Positions 12,626 to 25,132 of a stretch of DNA of 64,000 bases are shown piece after piece (position 1 is the stretch's first letter; every line of letters starts with the position of its first letter). Origin of the DNA: Toxonevra muliebris (taxonomy: Eukaryota > Arthropoda > Insecta > Diptera > Pallopteridae). The stretch spans positions 54,944,079-55,008,078 of the forward strand of contig OY829327.1 of assembly GCA_963691655.1 (NCBI GenBank). Direction: 5' to 3'. The notes beneath the pieces were generated by a model, which was not told the DNA's origin, did not search any database, and was given only the letters and a program-made list of their open reading frames with translations. The position numbers were made by a program, and so were the translations under genes.

Positions 12626-13011
12626 TGATGAAATTAGTCTATTTTAACAATGAACGGTATGAAAAATGCCCATATTATATACACTTTTTCTTTTTCGCCA
12701 GCTAGTTTAAATTGTGCGAATAACCAAGTTTTTAAGTCTCTTCTTCGTTATATTGTTATTCACAATAAAACTCCTGAGCAGCTAGAGGTGAAATATTTTA
12801 ATGGATTCCAGTCATTGCGCTTAATCGTGGGCATTGTTTTTAGTTTTTACCCTTTGTAAGAATATTTAACGATGATTTTTACTTATTTTCACCGGCAGCC
12901 ATTTCGAATCTTTTCAGTTTTTGTTTTTTTTTTGCAATCCGTCATGCTTCTTCATTCACTATTGGCAGCTCACAATAGAATTTGATGTAGCTAAACTACT
13001 CGTTAAGTATA
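12626..13011. other. Unassigned spacer
   Basis: Short open frames only; nothing supported. Confidence 0.35.
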
Positions 13012-13125
13012 CATAACAGCTATAATTATACGTGTTATCTCTGCCTCTTTGTTGTTGTTTCACATATAATTATCGCTGCTAGTTAAACATAACTAGAAGC
13101 AAGTGGCGAATAAAACGCAGCTTTT
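13012..13125 (-). repeat. 115-bp dispersed repeat, inverted copy
   Basis: The reverse complement (GCTGCGTTTTATTCGCCACT, CTTCTAGTTATG, GCGATAATT, AACAACAACAAAG, ATAACACGTATAATTAT) matches 40042-40155 at roughly 90% by eye. No inverted ends or target duplication are evident in either copy. Confidence 0.65.
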
Positions 13126-13384
13126 TTAATTTGAGTTTGTTAAGTTTTCATATCATATTACATATGCAATATGAACAATTTTTTTGCTATAAAATATAAA
13201 ATTTTGCCATGCTTAAAAGGAAATTTTTTGTTGTAGTTTTTGTATTACCCAAACTTTTCCAGATCCGGACAGCGCCCAGCTAATGATATAATAAAGCATT
13301 CCGCAGTAAGAAAGCAAAATAATCTGAAAATTTGAATTTTTTAAGTTTTAAGTATTAAAAAAAACCGACAGCTGCTGTCCAGTC
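13126..13384. other. Unassigned spacer
   Basis: Nothing recognised. Confidence 0.3.
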
Positions 13385-13980
13385 TTATGCCTAGATTTCT
13401 TCCCTAAATTTGTATTGCCCTGAAAGGAAACCTGTTATAATTCTGAGGTTATTTTTAACTTTTTGACTTTGACATTAGACTTCTCTTTTGGTATTAGTAG
13501 ATCTAGCTTCGTAGGCTTAGGGATTTGAGCCCAGGCCTTTTGCTCTTCTTATATATAGTTTATATTTTATAGTGTGAGTTCCTATACCAAGAAAGGGTTC
13601 GGAACCAATGTGATTCTTGGCCACTGCTTTCCTTATTAAGTAGGCGTCTATCTCATTTCCATATATTTATGCATTCAGAGGCCCAGTTCACCATATATAT
13701 ATCAAAGGCATTCAGTGTTCTGTTGTGACTTGGATGACTGAGTATAGTAACTTACTCAGACAGCCTTATACCAATAATCTCCACTTAGAAAATGCTTAGA
13801 GTCTTCCCCATAGGCTCATATTGCCTAGTTTCAGTTCATATAACCATGCATCAGTTCCTTTTTAAAACCACCTGTGTGATAAGGCATAACTAAGTCGAGT
13901 GCTTCTATACCCATATACAGCATGACCAGTAAACATGAACATGAACTTTCAAGTGCCTTATATATTCTTGAATATCATTA
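13385..13980 (-). pseudogene. LINE RNase H to C-terminus relic
   Basis: Minus-strand translation around 13650-13560 gives YGNEIDAYLIRKAVAKN followed by HIGSEPFLGIG, which fits the end of a LINE RNase H domain (GNE.AD.LAR then IGPEPF). Upstream in the same sense, about 13730-13690, an interrupted YIW.TGPLNA matches the position of the WVPGH motif. Downstream, at 13540-13390, AQIPKP and LKITSEL correspond to the block before the CCHC knuckle, as in the relic at 2370-2714. Stops and frameshifts are frequent and the catalytic RT is absent. The RNase H assignment rests on short motifs. Confidence 0.5.
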
Positions 13981-14134
13981 GTCAACAATCTTCTACAAAT
14001 GGACAAAAATCAGGACTCTCTTATTTACCGTATCCGTTATTTTAGCTTTCGATGAATAATAGTGCCACTGTCGGACCGAGATACTAAGAGCTTTTTGAAC
14101 TTTTTATTAAATAAGCTGACATTGTTCTTTGAAG

Positions 14135-14188
14135 AAAGTTCGGCCCAGCCTCCCGTCGGCCCAGCCCGACTTTCCTGGGCCGAACTTT
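14135..14188. repeat. GC-rich perfect hairpin
   Basis: AAAGTTCGGCCCAG (14135-14148) and CTGGGCCGAACTTT (14175-14188) are perfect 14-bp inverted repeats around a 26-nt GC-rich loop. This stands out in very AT-rich surroundings. No oligo-T follows directly and no gene is adjacent, so function is unknown. Confidence 0.7.
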
Positions 14189-17016
14189 CCGCCTCTACTC
14201 ACGTTGTGCCAGTTGTACTGTGGACCAATCGTTTTGTGCCGAATCCAAACGGCAGAATGAAAAGTTTTTCTTTGACAATTTTTACTCTTCTAAGTTTGCC
14301 ATTGTAAGTGTGGTTTAGAAAAAAAGTTCTAATTTGAGTTTTCAATCCTACCGTGTATTGAATCCGTCAAATACATAAACATTAAGCCACAAGAGGCGAA
14401 TTAATGTAATATAAAAATATTTCTAACACAGAGAACTTCAACAATTGATTAACCAGAACACGATCCCCATTAAAATTCATAAACATTTTAAATATAGCCC
14501 AATTTCTATAAATTTCCAGCCAATAAAATCTAAGAATTTTTTTGCTTTCTAAAGTCAACACAATTCTTGTAAGTTAGTACTTGTTGATACAGCAAATTGA
14601 ATACCTACTTGAATTAAGAAAAATTGAACTTAAAACTTTAAACCTTTTGGCAATAAACGAAACGAATTTATTTTTCATCGCTGCACACACCAACCCTCAA
14701 TCGTCTCATTCTGTTCTCAGCTATTGTATTTTATTGAGCGTATTGTGTGTCAAGGAAATCTTAATTGTCAGACCCTACTCAAATGCGCCTAAATACATGC
14801 TTCCCATTTTCCTTCCATACTGATCAAAATGAGTTCTTTTTATCAACATTTTTTCTTTGACCCAAAAAATTCCATGCAAAAAAATGCTTGGCTCAATAGT
14901 TTCGCACATAATTTTATGCTTATATTAAAAAATGCCAGAATCAGCAAAAAAAAAGAAAAAATACTAAAAACAGCAAAATGAGCCAACACGCCTCTGAAGA
15001 GAGAAATACATTCGCTGGCTGTTTGCCTGTCCACAACATAAATAATCCCCAAATGGATTGACAATTTCTGGTTCCGCTTGAGCAACAAAATTCCACTTAA
15101 GTTGTCAACACACCTTAAATTCCATAAAATACAAACACACACTAAATATATAAATATATACATACAAACCACCATCTACCCTCTACTACCCACTTACTGA
15201 CTGGTCGTTGGGTGCATATCATACATATATTTACCTACTTGTTTATGGTAAGAGTACAGTATAACCCCAAAACATAAAAGTCGCATTGAAATGCAAACAA
15301 TTTGCCTACGTGCGTAAAATTCTCAATGGTCACCTGCACCGCACATACAACAAAGACAAAAACAAGTTGACCTTTTATGCGGTGGTAGTGATGAGACTTA
15401 GGATACTTCACTCACACACACACATACAAACAAAGATATGGATGTATGTGGGTTGGATTGCTTTGAGCAAATATGAATACTTATGTACGTCTATTTAAAG
15501 TGGTCGAAACTATTTAAAATTCTTGATAAAAACAGCAACACCTGAGCTCTTTCTTTGTAAACATGGAAAAGCAAACAAAAGTATAGTGTAGCATAGCTTT
15601 AGGCGTTGTGGAAAATTTTTTCAGTTTTTGAAATTCAAAAGAAAAGATGTGACATTTAAATAAAGTCTCTGTTTATTTTTTTCTTGTTTCTTTTTCAACT
15701 TTGACATTTGTGCATCTATTTTCTACAATAATAACCTCGAACTTTGTCAACATGTTGACACCCATTTTTCCCCATCATCAGCAACTCCCCCTTAGTACAT
15801 ACATACATACATACATACATACATAGTATGTCAGCAGCCCTATAAATATGGCAAATAAATAAAACACATTTTTCACAGCTATCACTTAAAATTCCATCTA
15901 TCTGCCTATGTAGCTTCTACTAGTACCATAGAACAATAAGAATGAAACATATTTACCTATTATTTGACTACCTCGTCCACCTAACCGAACCCCAAAAAGG
16001 ATATGTCTTTTGCCCCCGTCCTTCCTGTTCTTCCTGCCGTACTCGCAAATACTGCAAACTAATAAAATACGTTGAAATGTTCACATTATAAATGAATAAT
16101 TTTGGGTAATTATTTTGAGATTCTTCCGGGGGCCACTAATTCGCTCTTGTTCGCTTCACATTTTCTGCTGTTTGCTGACGCCGCCGTTTGTCAAAATGCC
16201 TTTTGAATTAATTATTTTTTGTGACTGAGCTGTTGGCATCGTGTTGCAAAAAATATTATTTGTGTATTTGTAGAAAGTATCGTTGTTCATTTTATTGGTG
16301 GTTGGTTGTGAAAAATCGTACATATTTATACTAAAAAATAATTTCAATGTTTTTAGGCGAATTAATTGGCTGTAGAAGTTTTTCAGCGAGCGCGCCGTCT
16401 CATTTAAATTATGTTTTAGGAAGCCAACAGGAGCTTGCTTGCAAGTTTAAATAAATAAAAGTTAGTAAAATAATTTCATTTAATTAATTAAATTAAATAT
16501 TTATGAGCTTATCAGCATCATCTGAATAGATGAAACTTAAGTAGAATCGGCAAAGTGTAAGAGTTTAGGAGTAAAATTTATTACAGGTATTTGTCGCACT
16601 TTGAGGTGAGGTATGAGGCTGAATAGCTAAAAATTCTATGATATAAATATTTAAAAACGAGTGTCTGGCTCCCTGGCAATTCTGATCATTAAGCAGAACC
16701 GGAAGCTTATGCGGCCTTTTCCCGGATACGCCGCTCTTTCCCAAATAATGGTTATCCCAAGAGAACTTTTTGAAATTCAAACTGGGAATTTTTTTCTCTG
16801 TCTATTTTTTGCTAAGGCACTACATATTTTTTTTGGAAAAGCTCTCAAGACAACATTTATTTGCTAGTTTTGTAAAAAAAATAATGATAGATTTTAAGAA
16901 AAAAATAAAAATTCAGGGATCCAAAACTAACCGTATACAACTTCTAAATTAACTTTTTTGAATTTAAATTATACTATATGAACAAAACGATACCAAATTA
17001 ATTCGATTATTTTCAT
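14189..17016. other. Gene-free DNA
   Basis: AT-rich with (CATA)n at 15796-15825 and (CA)n near 15412-15425. No supported gene. Short open frames show no recognisable family. Confidence 0.5.
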
Positions 17017-17020
17017 TTAA

Positions 17021-18224
17021 GGGGAGGAGAGACATGAAAATGCAAAGGCTTCGAGAATTTTTTTTAACACTTTCGCGACCGTAAGGCATACCAGAGGAGA
17101 TGGCGTAAATCGAATCCGGATTCGTATTGTTTGACCTCAATTTCTTGTTACAGTTTTTGATCACAACAGACATTTTGCGCCTCTGAAGGCCTGAACTTTC
17201 ATGGTTCACGGGTGGCCCCATGATTCTTAATAGGATTTTGTTTTAGTTATTTTTTAAAGACAGACAAATTAAGTTTGTTGTAGTTTTTCACTTTCCTGAC
17301 CGTAGGGAAACTAGAACCGGTAGAGCCACATTTCATTGAAAAAAATTTCTTAAAAAGTTTTCATTTAAAATCTTAGGGACACTAGTGAACCATAGCAAAA
17401 CTTGCATTTCCAAGAAGTAAGCAAAAATTTAAAAATATGGGAAATCCTGTTTGAGTATGGCTTTTCCCATAACAAAAATTTTGTGTATTTGGGCAAAATT
17501 TTGTAAAAATTAAAAAAAAAAACATAATTTTTTCACTTTGATCCACCACAATACCGTTACCAAAAAAATATTTGTAAATGTTTTTAATTGAAATTTAAGA
17601 ATTATCAATTCTCTTTCTAAAAATCCTAAAATCATAAAAATTTATAGTATATGTAATTTTTAAAAAATCGTAAAAATTAATCTTGTGACACCGGAGCCAC
17701 CATGGTACCGAAAGGGTTAAATATTAAATAATTATTTCCAGAAATGAATTTTAACGTACTTTATTCTTGTATTAGTGGGCAGTAAATTCCAGTTCTATTT
17801 ATAAAAAATTCAAAAAGACGACTTCGAAAAACCATGCCCTCCGTGTTTCGGTTTGCGGATTCAAAAAAATCCGATTTTTTTGCCTTGTTTTTCCCTCCCA
17901 CAGACGAATCAATTTTTGACCAATATCGCTTCATGACGGTCCCGAGAACCAAATTTCTATTAAATTTTGCAGAGATTCATGTGAATCTATTCATCCGTTG
18001 AAGCTGTAGAGCGCTTAGCTCGCTGAAAAATGCTGTTTCCAGAAAAACACATTGAAAGCTTAACGTTATAAAGAATTCAGCCGGCGAATGGTTCCGCTCA
18101 ACAGGCTGTAAATTATAAAATTCTTTAGATATGAAAATATTCCTTAACCCACGTGTTCTAAGGATGCAAATTATGTAAAAAAATTAGTGGAATTTTTTGT
18201 ATCGTCATAAACGGTAACCTCCCC
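17021..18224. mobile_element. TTAA-bounded element, copy 1, carrying a nested insertion
   Basis: TTAA (17017-17020) is followed by GGGGAGG, and the right end is CCTCCCC followed by TTAA (18225-18228). A related copy at 34174-35629 also sits between two TTAA sites. Shared blocks include GACATGAAAA/GCATGAAAAG at the left, TAACGTACTTTATTC / TAACGTATTTTATTC with GTAAATTCCAG in the middle, and GGTTCCGCTCAACA and CCCACGTGTTCTAA at the right. TTAA target sites are typical of piggyBac-like elements, but the GGGG ends are not the usual CCC ends, so the superfamily is only inferred. A second element (17068-17716) interrupts it. Confidence 0.6.
17068..17716. mobile_element. piggyBac-like MITE nested in the TTAA element, 649 bp
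   Basis: The left end is TTAA (17064-17067) then CACTTTCGCGACCG. The right end, reverse-complemented, is TTAA (17717-17720) then CCCTTTCGGTACCA. The element is exactly what is missing from the paralogous copy at about 35245-35290, which reads through from the GCATGAAAAG block to the TTTTAACGTA block. It carries two internal copies of a GACCGTA-GGAAACTAGAA motif. No transposase frame is seen. A partial relative begins at 44519. Confidence 0.65.
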
Positions 18225-18228
18225 TTAA

Positions 18229-21200
18229 GTTTGTCCATTAGTCTTAATTACTTAGTTGCCACTGCAATCGACGATCGGTCTTTGCCACCTCATCATTCAT
18301 TGTGCATAATTCTAAAGACTTTAATCTTATAAACGAACCAGTATATTTTAGAAACTAACTCTTAAAATTTTTTTGTGTTTTAGTTTTTTTATGGACTGCA
18401 ACTAAATTTTATTATTTTATGTAGTTCAAACTCCCAAATTGAAGTACATCAAAAACTAAGATAAAAAATAGCTCTGTATTTCCTTGGCAATAAAGAAAAG
18501 TTTCACTCACTGTTAAAAAAAATGTAATTTATTCAAAATGTTTTGCGCAAACACACACACACACTTACACAAATATTTTCATCGACTTCAAAGGAAGAGG
18601 GTCGCCGTGCAAAGGACAAAACAAACGAAACAAAGTCAATTGTATGCGTCTATATTGATAACTTAACATTTAAAATCGATTTCCCACGCTACACATTCAA
18701 GCAAGCAAACAAACAAACAAGCAACAAGCCGAAAATGGACTATCATGGACCTCATAGATAACCTATTACTCCTTCTCCATTTCGTCCTGCTACTGCCATC
18801 CTCTGTCCCAATTTAACTCAATTCTACCATTCCATGTGCATTATAAAACAGAGATGATGATGATGTTGTCGTTAGCTTTGATGGTTACTCCTGCTGTTGC
18901 TTTTAGATACTCGACTCCAGCTACTACTACTACGATTAATGTCACTACTTCACGCAGTAACAGAGGTGGAGAAAATGGTGAATGGATGAAGCTGACAAGT
19001 GATAGTGGGAGGAAGAAAAGTAACGTTAGACCAGCGCGTAACATTGGCAAATCATTAATTTTACGTTAGATAAGTACAAACGGAAGTGAGGAGACGGAAA
19101 AGTTGGGGGCGACATTGAAGCTACTGGTTAGTGTCATGAAGAGGGGCATTTTTGAAACAAAATATTTTATAACTTTTATATTATAACTAATTAAAGGTTA
19201 ATGAAAACTAGAATTTCGTTTCATCCTCATTTCTTATCCTCAATCAGGCTTTTGAAGGTTGGACTTCATTATCGGTATTGCTATTACTCGATTTTAATTG
19301 TAAATAGCTCAAAGACTGTAATGTGTAGTACATTCCCCAAAGACATGGCAACCAAGAGTACTTATGTAATCGTCATTCTTGGAGAGCTGTGCAGTGATAG
19401 TTTCAACTAAAATACCGAGCAACATATTATTTCTTTCTTTATTTTAGAGAAAAACTGCCGCATGCCTTTTTAAATGCACCTCAAAAATCTATTTTCCCCA
19501 CGGACTTTCTTTTTTTCTGTAAAGTTAACAACCAACCTCATCTATTATACTTTCTTCACTATCTTCACTGCATTCTAGATACGAAGATACTACCGAATCT
19601 TATTGGATCATTGTTTTATTTGAAATTTCCATAGATGAAAACATGAGTAGGAAACGCAACTTTTTATTCCTCATCCAAGCCACTTTGCCTCACTGTAAAA
19701 CATCAAGGACAACAACATAGTTTAATTTCAAGTATTTGAATTCTGAATTTGTGCTATAGAATTTTTGGGAATTTAAAAAAAAAAAAATAGAAAATATTTT
19801 TGGCTTATCGTCCACCAGTAGCAGCGGCCGAAGGACTCTATCTAATATCACTACGTAGTAGTATCATGATAATAAACTCTGTCGATTTGTGTGCATAAGG
19901 AATGCACGTAGTGCGTATAGTATTCATTAAGGTACATACATATATATCTACATCAAATATCACATGCAATTTTAACAGTAATGGCGCAGTGGGTGTGTTA
20001 GGAAGGACATCGAATTTTAATGTTGTTGCTTTGTTGTTAGGGCGGGGTGTTGTTGTTGTTGTAAAGTCTCCTGTATTTCTATACCATGCTGTGAGTGTGT
20101 ATTTGTTAATGGAATCATAATTACCTTCTTCGTAAAAATCCATTAAATTAAATTAGCTCTGCTTATTTTATTGGCATGAAAAGCGAAATTGAATTGCTCT
20201 GCAGGAAATGTATATATCATCAAAAATTGCGCGCAAATAATTTTCAAACAATTTCAATTCAATTCTTCCATTCTGTTTAATTTCATTTATTGATTTGAAA
20301 TAAAAGAGAAATAAAAGTAAATGTTTGTGTTTGAAATGTTAAAAATAAATGGTAGGCAATAATGGATAGAGAAAAATTTAAAATAGTTTGAATTAATTTA
20401 AAAAATAAAAATAGTTTCGAATAATTTAGTCAGTCTCTTGAATCTTTTGAAAGTGAGGAGTACAGTATATTTCCTTGGAAGAGTAATTAACTTTCTGACT
20501 AAAATGGGGTAAAAACTACTGATCGGTATCTCTGCTATGTAACACCGTACTCTGTAATAAAACCTTTAAAACTAACATCAGAAAACATATTTTTTCTACT
20601 CAGTAAATCTTCATAAAAAGAAAAAAATCTTCAAATTTTAAATTGTCATTCCGAGCACAAACTCAAAATAACAATTTAAGTCAGCCGCAATTTTTCTAAT
20701 AGTGTTTACTTAAGGCTGCTGCCTTCAAACTTCACAAATTTTGCATCTTCTTTGGCATAATATCAACGTATGCTGGTTTGTTCTTATTGTATTCCCCCCC
20801 CCCCCCCCCCGCCCCCCTTGACTCTTCTTCCTCCATAATCCTTCACTTAATACAAATATGTATAAACTCTTTTATTTTTTTTGCTCTTTCATTTGCAGTA
20901 GCTCGCTCGCGAATGTTTTACAAATGTACTTCCGTTTCCGTTGCATGCATGCCATAAACATTTTTGAATAGATTTAGAATTACCCGCACATCTACGCACG
21001 TTTTCTTTATTTCACTCGCAAGTATTTGTATGTAAATATATGTATGTGTGTATGTGTAAGTACGTATATAAGTGTGCACATATTTCCATTTTTTCTTTGC
21101 TTGTTTACTTTACACTTTTCCGATGCATAAGGAAATATAATTTTTTCTTCTTTTATGCTTTTAATCCAGCAAGTTTTATACTTTTCATACCCTATGCACC

Positions 21201-23770
21201 TATTGAGGCAAGATTGTATTTTCAAATTTTTAAGTTATTTGTTTTGAATTTGAAACGTGATTACGTTCTGCTGAAACGTGAAAAACAAAGTAAGAAATAT
21301 GAATTGGTTTCTCATTCCACAGTAGCTAGAATATTTATGAAAATAGTTCCAAAAATACTTTTATATCAAAGTTATTTGTTAGGAAAAACAAATGAAAATT
21401 AAAACTCTTTTCTTTTTTTTTACTTAATACTAACTTTAACTCCATATATCTTTCATTTCTTTTCGTAGAGCCATTCACCACAAACCCCAAAATTTGTCAG
21501 TAAGTAACAAATGCCATCAAGTGCAGGGTATAAAAAAGTCGTTCTTGATTGCCTATTGTCTGTACACATATACATGTAAAATAAGAAATTGCTGAGAATA
21601 TGTTGTTACGAGTAGGCATGAACGTTTTGTTTAGCGACAAAACGTTTTGCTCATTTATTAGAATTTTCTTCGCCTCCTTTTCTCCTTCGCACTCTTACGT
21701 TATCAAAGCATTCATGAGAAAGGAGAGAGAGAGCGAAAATAACATGATGTGCGTGTGAAATTATTTGTGTGCGTTACCGGTATTGTTAAGGTAAATTGCT
21801 GTGTTGCTTTTATATGTACAACTGTATTAAAATATATAATACTTTTTTGTGCTATTTGCTTTTATGCGCGACCACCTCCCATTCACCTACCCCTCTCTTC
21901 CCTGCGATTTCTTTCGTCATATCACGTGAGATTTCCCTTCTACTTTATCACAATATGTACTATTATGCTCTATTCGTTTTTAAGCACACCCGCAAAGTAT
22001 GCTATAGATCTACTTTAAAGCTTCTATTTTTTACGTACGTACGTACGTACAATTGTATGTGTGTGTGTCTACGAAATGTATACTGCATTTGATGAAAAGC
22101 CCTTTTTATACCTACCTCTTATGATTATGTGTGTATGTAACGCTAAAGCAAAGCAATTTCTTTTAAAATATTCTCCCTAAATCACATCTACTTTGCTTCG
22201 TTCGTTTTCTTTTTTTTTTATGTGCTGCATACTTTTGGGCGCTTTAACATATGTGAATGTATGCGATTGAAAAGAAAGGGAATAAAGTAAAGTAGGAAAA
22301 AAACGCGTGTCGTGTGCAAATTTTACCTGCTTTAGTTTGATGATGCGTGCGGTGATTTTGTGTTTATTCTGCTGCTTAAAAAAAGGAAAAATGTAATCAT
22401 TTCATTTCTTTTTTTTTTTTCCTCATTTTTTACTTTTCTTAAACATGCAGGAATTTTTCTCTTTAGCAATAAGTTAATGTAAAACGTGTTTAGTTGTTGC
22501 TGTTGTAGAATGATGACGACGACGATGATGATGATGAAAAAAGAGGTGCATCATTTGTGTTTTTTGGGATAAAACTTGATATGCTGTTGTCATTAACAAA
22601 TTGCTAAACTTCGTGAGATTTTCTACGGTTTATGAGATATACTTGTGATTGTGTACATATATATGTGCATGCAAGGATTCGGAATATTCTTTTAAAACTA
22701 CAAAATACGTACAGATAGGGCGTTAGATTTAGAATAAAGTTAGTCAATTCAATCAATTTTCAAAAGGGTTTAAATGGCATTATACTACGATACTGAAACT
22801 AATACCAAGTTTTCTTGGTATTTCATACAAACAATTTCTCTATGCCATTTACACACCCTAATGTGCCTTTGACATTAGAGTTAATCCTAGGGTTACAAAC
22901 TTTCTTAAGTGCCAAACTCGTAGATGTCTACAAAAGGATATAATAATTTTGTCAATAATATTTAGTCGATACAAATTTCTAGAAATTCAGATCCCTATTT
23001 TTCTTGCAGCCCATTTGAATTGAGCCATTGTAAAACTGCAAAAATATTTATAAAAAATAGTTTTTGGAAAAATTACGCAAAAAAAAAATAAAGGCAAATT
23101 TAAAATAAACCAGTTTTTATTTTGGACTTAAGCAGTTTTGATATAATTAGGGAAGAAGTTTTCAGGCTTAAATGATTTTGATAAAATTTCACTTAACAAC
23201 ATTCTTTTAAATAATAATAACTGCAAAAGCTTTGAAGAAATATCAGTCAAATAAGGTGGTTCGATTAGCTTAGAGAGACTTCGACAAATTTGATTTGTAA
23301 GCATATGAGACCTCAAACATTTTTGAAAATATCTTCAATGTTTAAAACTTTTTGTCGACTTTTGGTTGGAGAAATATCTTCTAAAGCTGCTTATAGACGG
23401 AACGACATTGTCTTAAGACAAATACATTTTTTATGAGAAAACCGCTGGCCGATTTCTCAAATTTGTTTTAATTTCCACAAAAAAATTTAAGATGAAAGAG
23501 GATGAATATATCCCCTGCTTCAAATTTTGAAGCCACAAAATTCTAGCGTCAGTGTATCAAACAGGGTTGGTAGTACGATTTTATAAGAAATTTCTATAAT
23601 CGTAAAAAAAAATGTATACGCAATAACAACAATTCTATTCTTTCGCCACGACTTAATCCAACAAAACCTTTTGCGTTTCTTATTTGCAAGTTTACGCAAA
23701 TCCTCCAGGATACAATATTATTTGTGTACTCTTTTGCCATTCGAATTAAATTTGCTGTTGAATTCCGAAA
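18229..23770. other. Gene-free, microsatellite-rich DNA
   Basis: Contains (CA)n near 18549-18564, TTG/GTT tracts near 20050, a C17 run at 20794-20810 followed by G and C6, (ACGT)n at 22033-22050, and GAC/GAT repeats near 22511-22535. Open frames reflect these simple repeats. No gene, RNA or element end could be supported. Confidence 0.5.
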
Positions 23771-23976
23771 GTATTTATATTTTCCATTATTTTATTATTA
23801 AAGACTATGAAACTGTTCATATTTCATAGTATGACTTTTACTTCATTAATAACTCAACAGTTCAAGGTTTGTTTATCAGGCTTAATGAAACATTATTTTT
23901 GACGAAGTGACAAAGTGACTAAGTCGCAACAGTGTATAAAGAGCAGGCAAATCACACGGCCGTTTCGGAACCCGCC
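23771..23976 (+). repeat. 200-bp dispersed repeat, copy 1
   Basis: Blocks GACTATGAAACTGTTCATA, CAACAGTTCAAGGTTTGTTT, AAGTGACTAAGTCGCAACAG and GGCCGTTTCGGAACCCGCCA are present in the reverse complement of 27584-27793. The two copies therefore form an inverted pair 3.6 kb apart. Class unknown. Confidence 0.7.
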
Positions 23977-24026
23977 ACGTTTCATTCGAAGGAAATATAA
24001 TTTTTATGAAACTGATGTTCAAATAC

Positions 24027-25132
24027 AATAAATTAAATATGATGATGCATTTGATGGACCCTATCAGACTAGAGACAAAAGTGGATAAATGTCTTGAAAT
24101 GTTTAGAAAAAATGTTTGTTTCCGAGTTTTTCTAATCTTAACCTTGACAAAAATGGCCGAAAATGACAAAAAACTCACAGAATAATCAATTTAAATTTTT
24201 TCAAATAATATATATTATTCAATGTGGATTCCAATTCATTTTTTTTTATTGTGAATGACATAATTTCGATAACTCGTCGATTTGCCATTACTGATGATGT
24301 ACCAAACCTAATTTTTTTCAAATGTTTATCATTGTCAATGATGAGTAACCCGAATGAGGTTGGCATATATTCTCTAAATTCATGCAGTCACAACATTGAA
24401 AGAGATCTTTCTCTGAGCAATAATGGGTTAAAGAGTTAATTACATTTTAGGATTGTCTCCTAAAACTTCGGAGCTGATCCAATAAAACTTTTCTGCATGG
24501 GTTTTGTGAATAAAATGGTTCCCAGTATTTTCTAATGAATTTTTCATGCTGAACACGAATCTAAGGTCAAAAACTTCCCATCACGTCACGTTTTAGAAAT
24601 GGGGTTGAAACCCCTAAAAATAGCGTTTTTGCTCATTTTTGAAAAATTGTAAAGTTGAATCCTGACGTACTACAAACTTCGAAATTTAGAAATTAAAGTC
24701 TGAGTCATGCCCTTTCAATTGAGCCGAGTCCGAATCCAAGTTGTTCGCATGTGCTCTTAAAGCAGGGGATGTGTTTATATCTAAGGGTGCAGAAAAAAAA
24801 TGTACACAGAATGGATTTTATCTTACTTACACCCACGGTTAGACATAATGAAAAGTGTAGTGGTCCGAAGTGTTTAAAGGGTCGCTGGTTACAAATCTGC
24901 AGTCAGATTTAAAAATTCAAAATGGCGGATCAACTACGGTGGACGAGTTTAAGGTGAAAGAGCCATCTGATCGTAGAAAAACTCCAACTATGCTATATAA
25001 TAAAATGTTGCTTTTTATTACCTTTCGAATAAATCTAATTTTACATGGATCCGATAATTTTTTCTATTTTTCATTAATTTTTAAACTTTTCCAACTGTTT
25101 CAGGACGAAACTGAACCCTAAATACAGCCTTG
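24027..25132 (+). mobile_element. Decayed hAT copy, CAGGGCCGTA family, left-truncated
   Basis: Aligns block by block with the element at 34193-35236: AATACAATAAATTAAAT, TTTGATGGACCCTA, GATTGTCTCCTAAAAC, CATCACGTCACGTTTTAG and CAGGACGAAACT. It ends AAATACAGCCTTG at 25132, equivalent to AAATACGGCCTTG in the other copy. It retains an internal segment around 24880-24960 that the shorter copy lacks. The left terminus is missing, replaced at about 24000-24027 by sequence adjoining the 200-bp repeat, so no duplication can be paired. Confidence 0.65.

Noticed and set aside
18836..19069. 77-codon frame with an N-terminal hydrophobic stretch as a secreted peptide
   Set aside because: The hydrophobic stretch comes from GATGATG/TTG repeats; threonine and serine runs follow from ACT repeats; no support for a promoter or splice sites.
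22700..22880. TAGGGCG...CACCCTA as another hAT element
   Set aside because: Inward sequence does not match beyond the first bases and no 8-bp duplication was found.
24175..24439. Overlapping 63- and 71-codon frames as genes
   Set aside because: They lie inside the decayed hAT copy, overlap on opposite strands and have no transposase motif.
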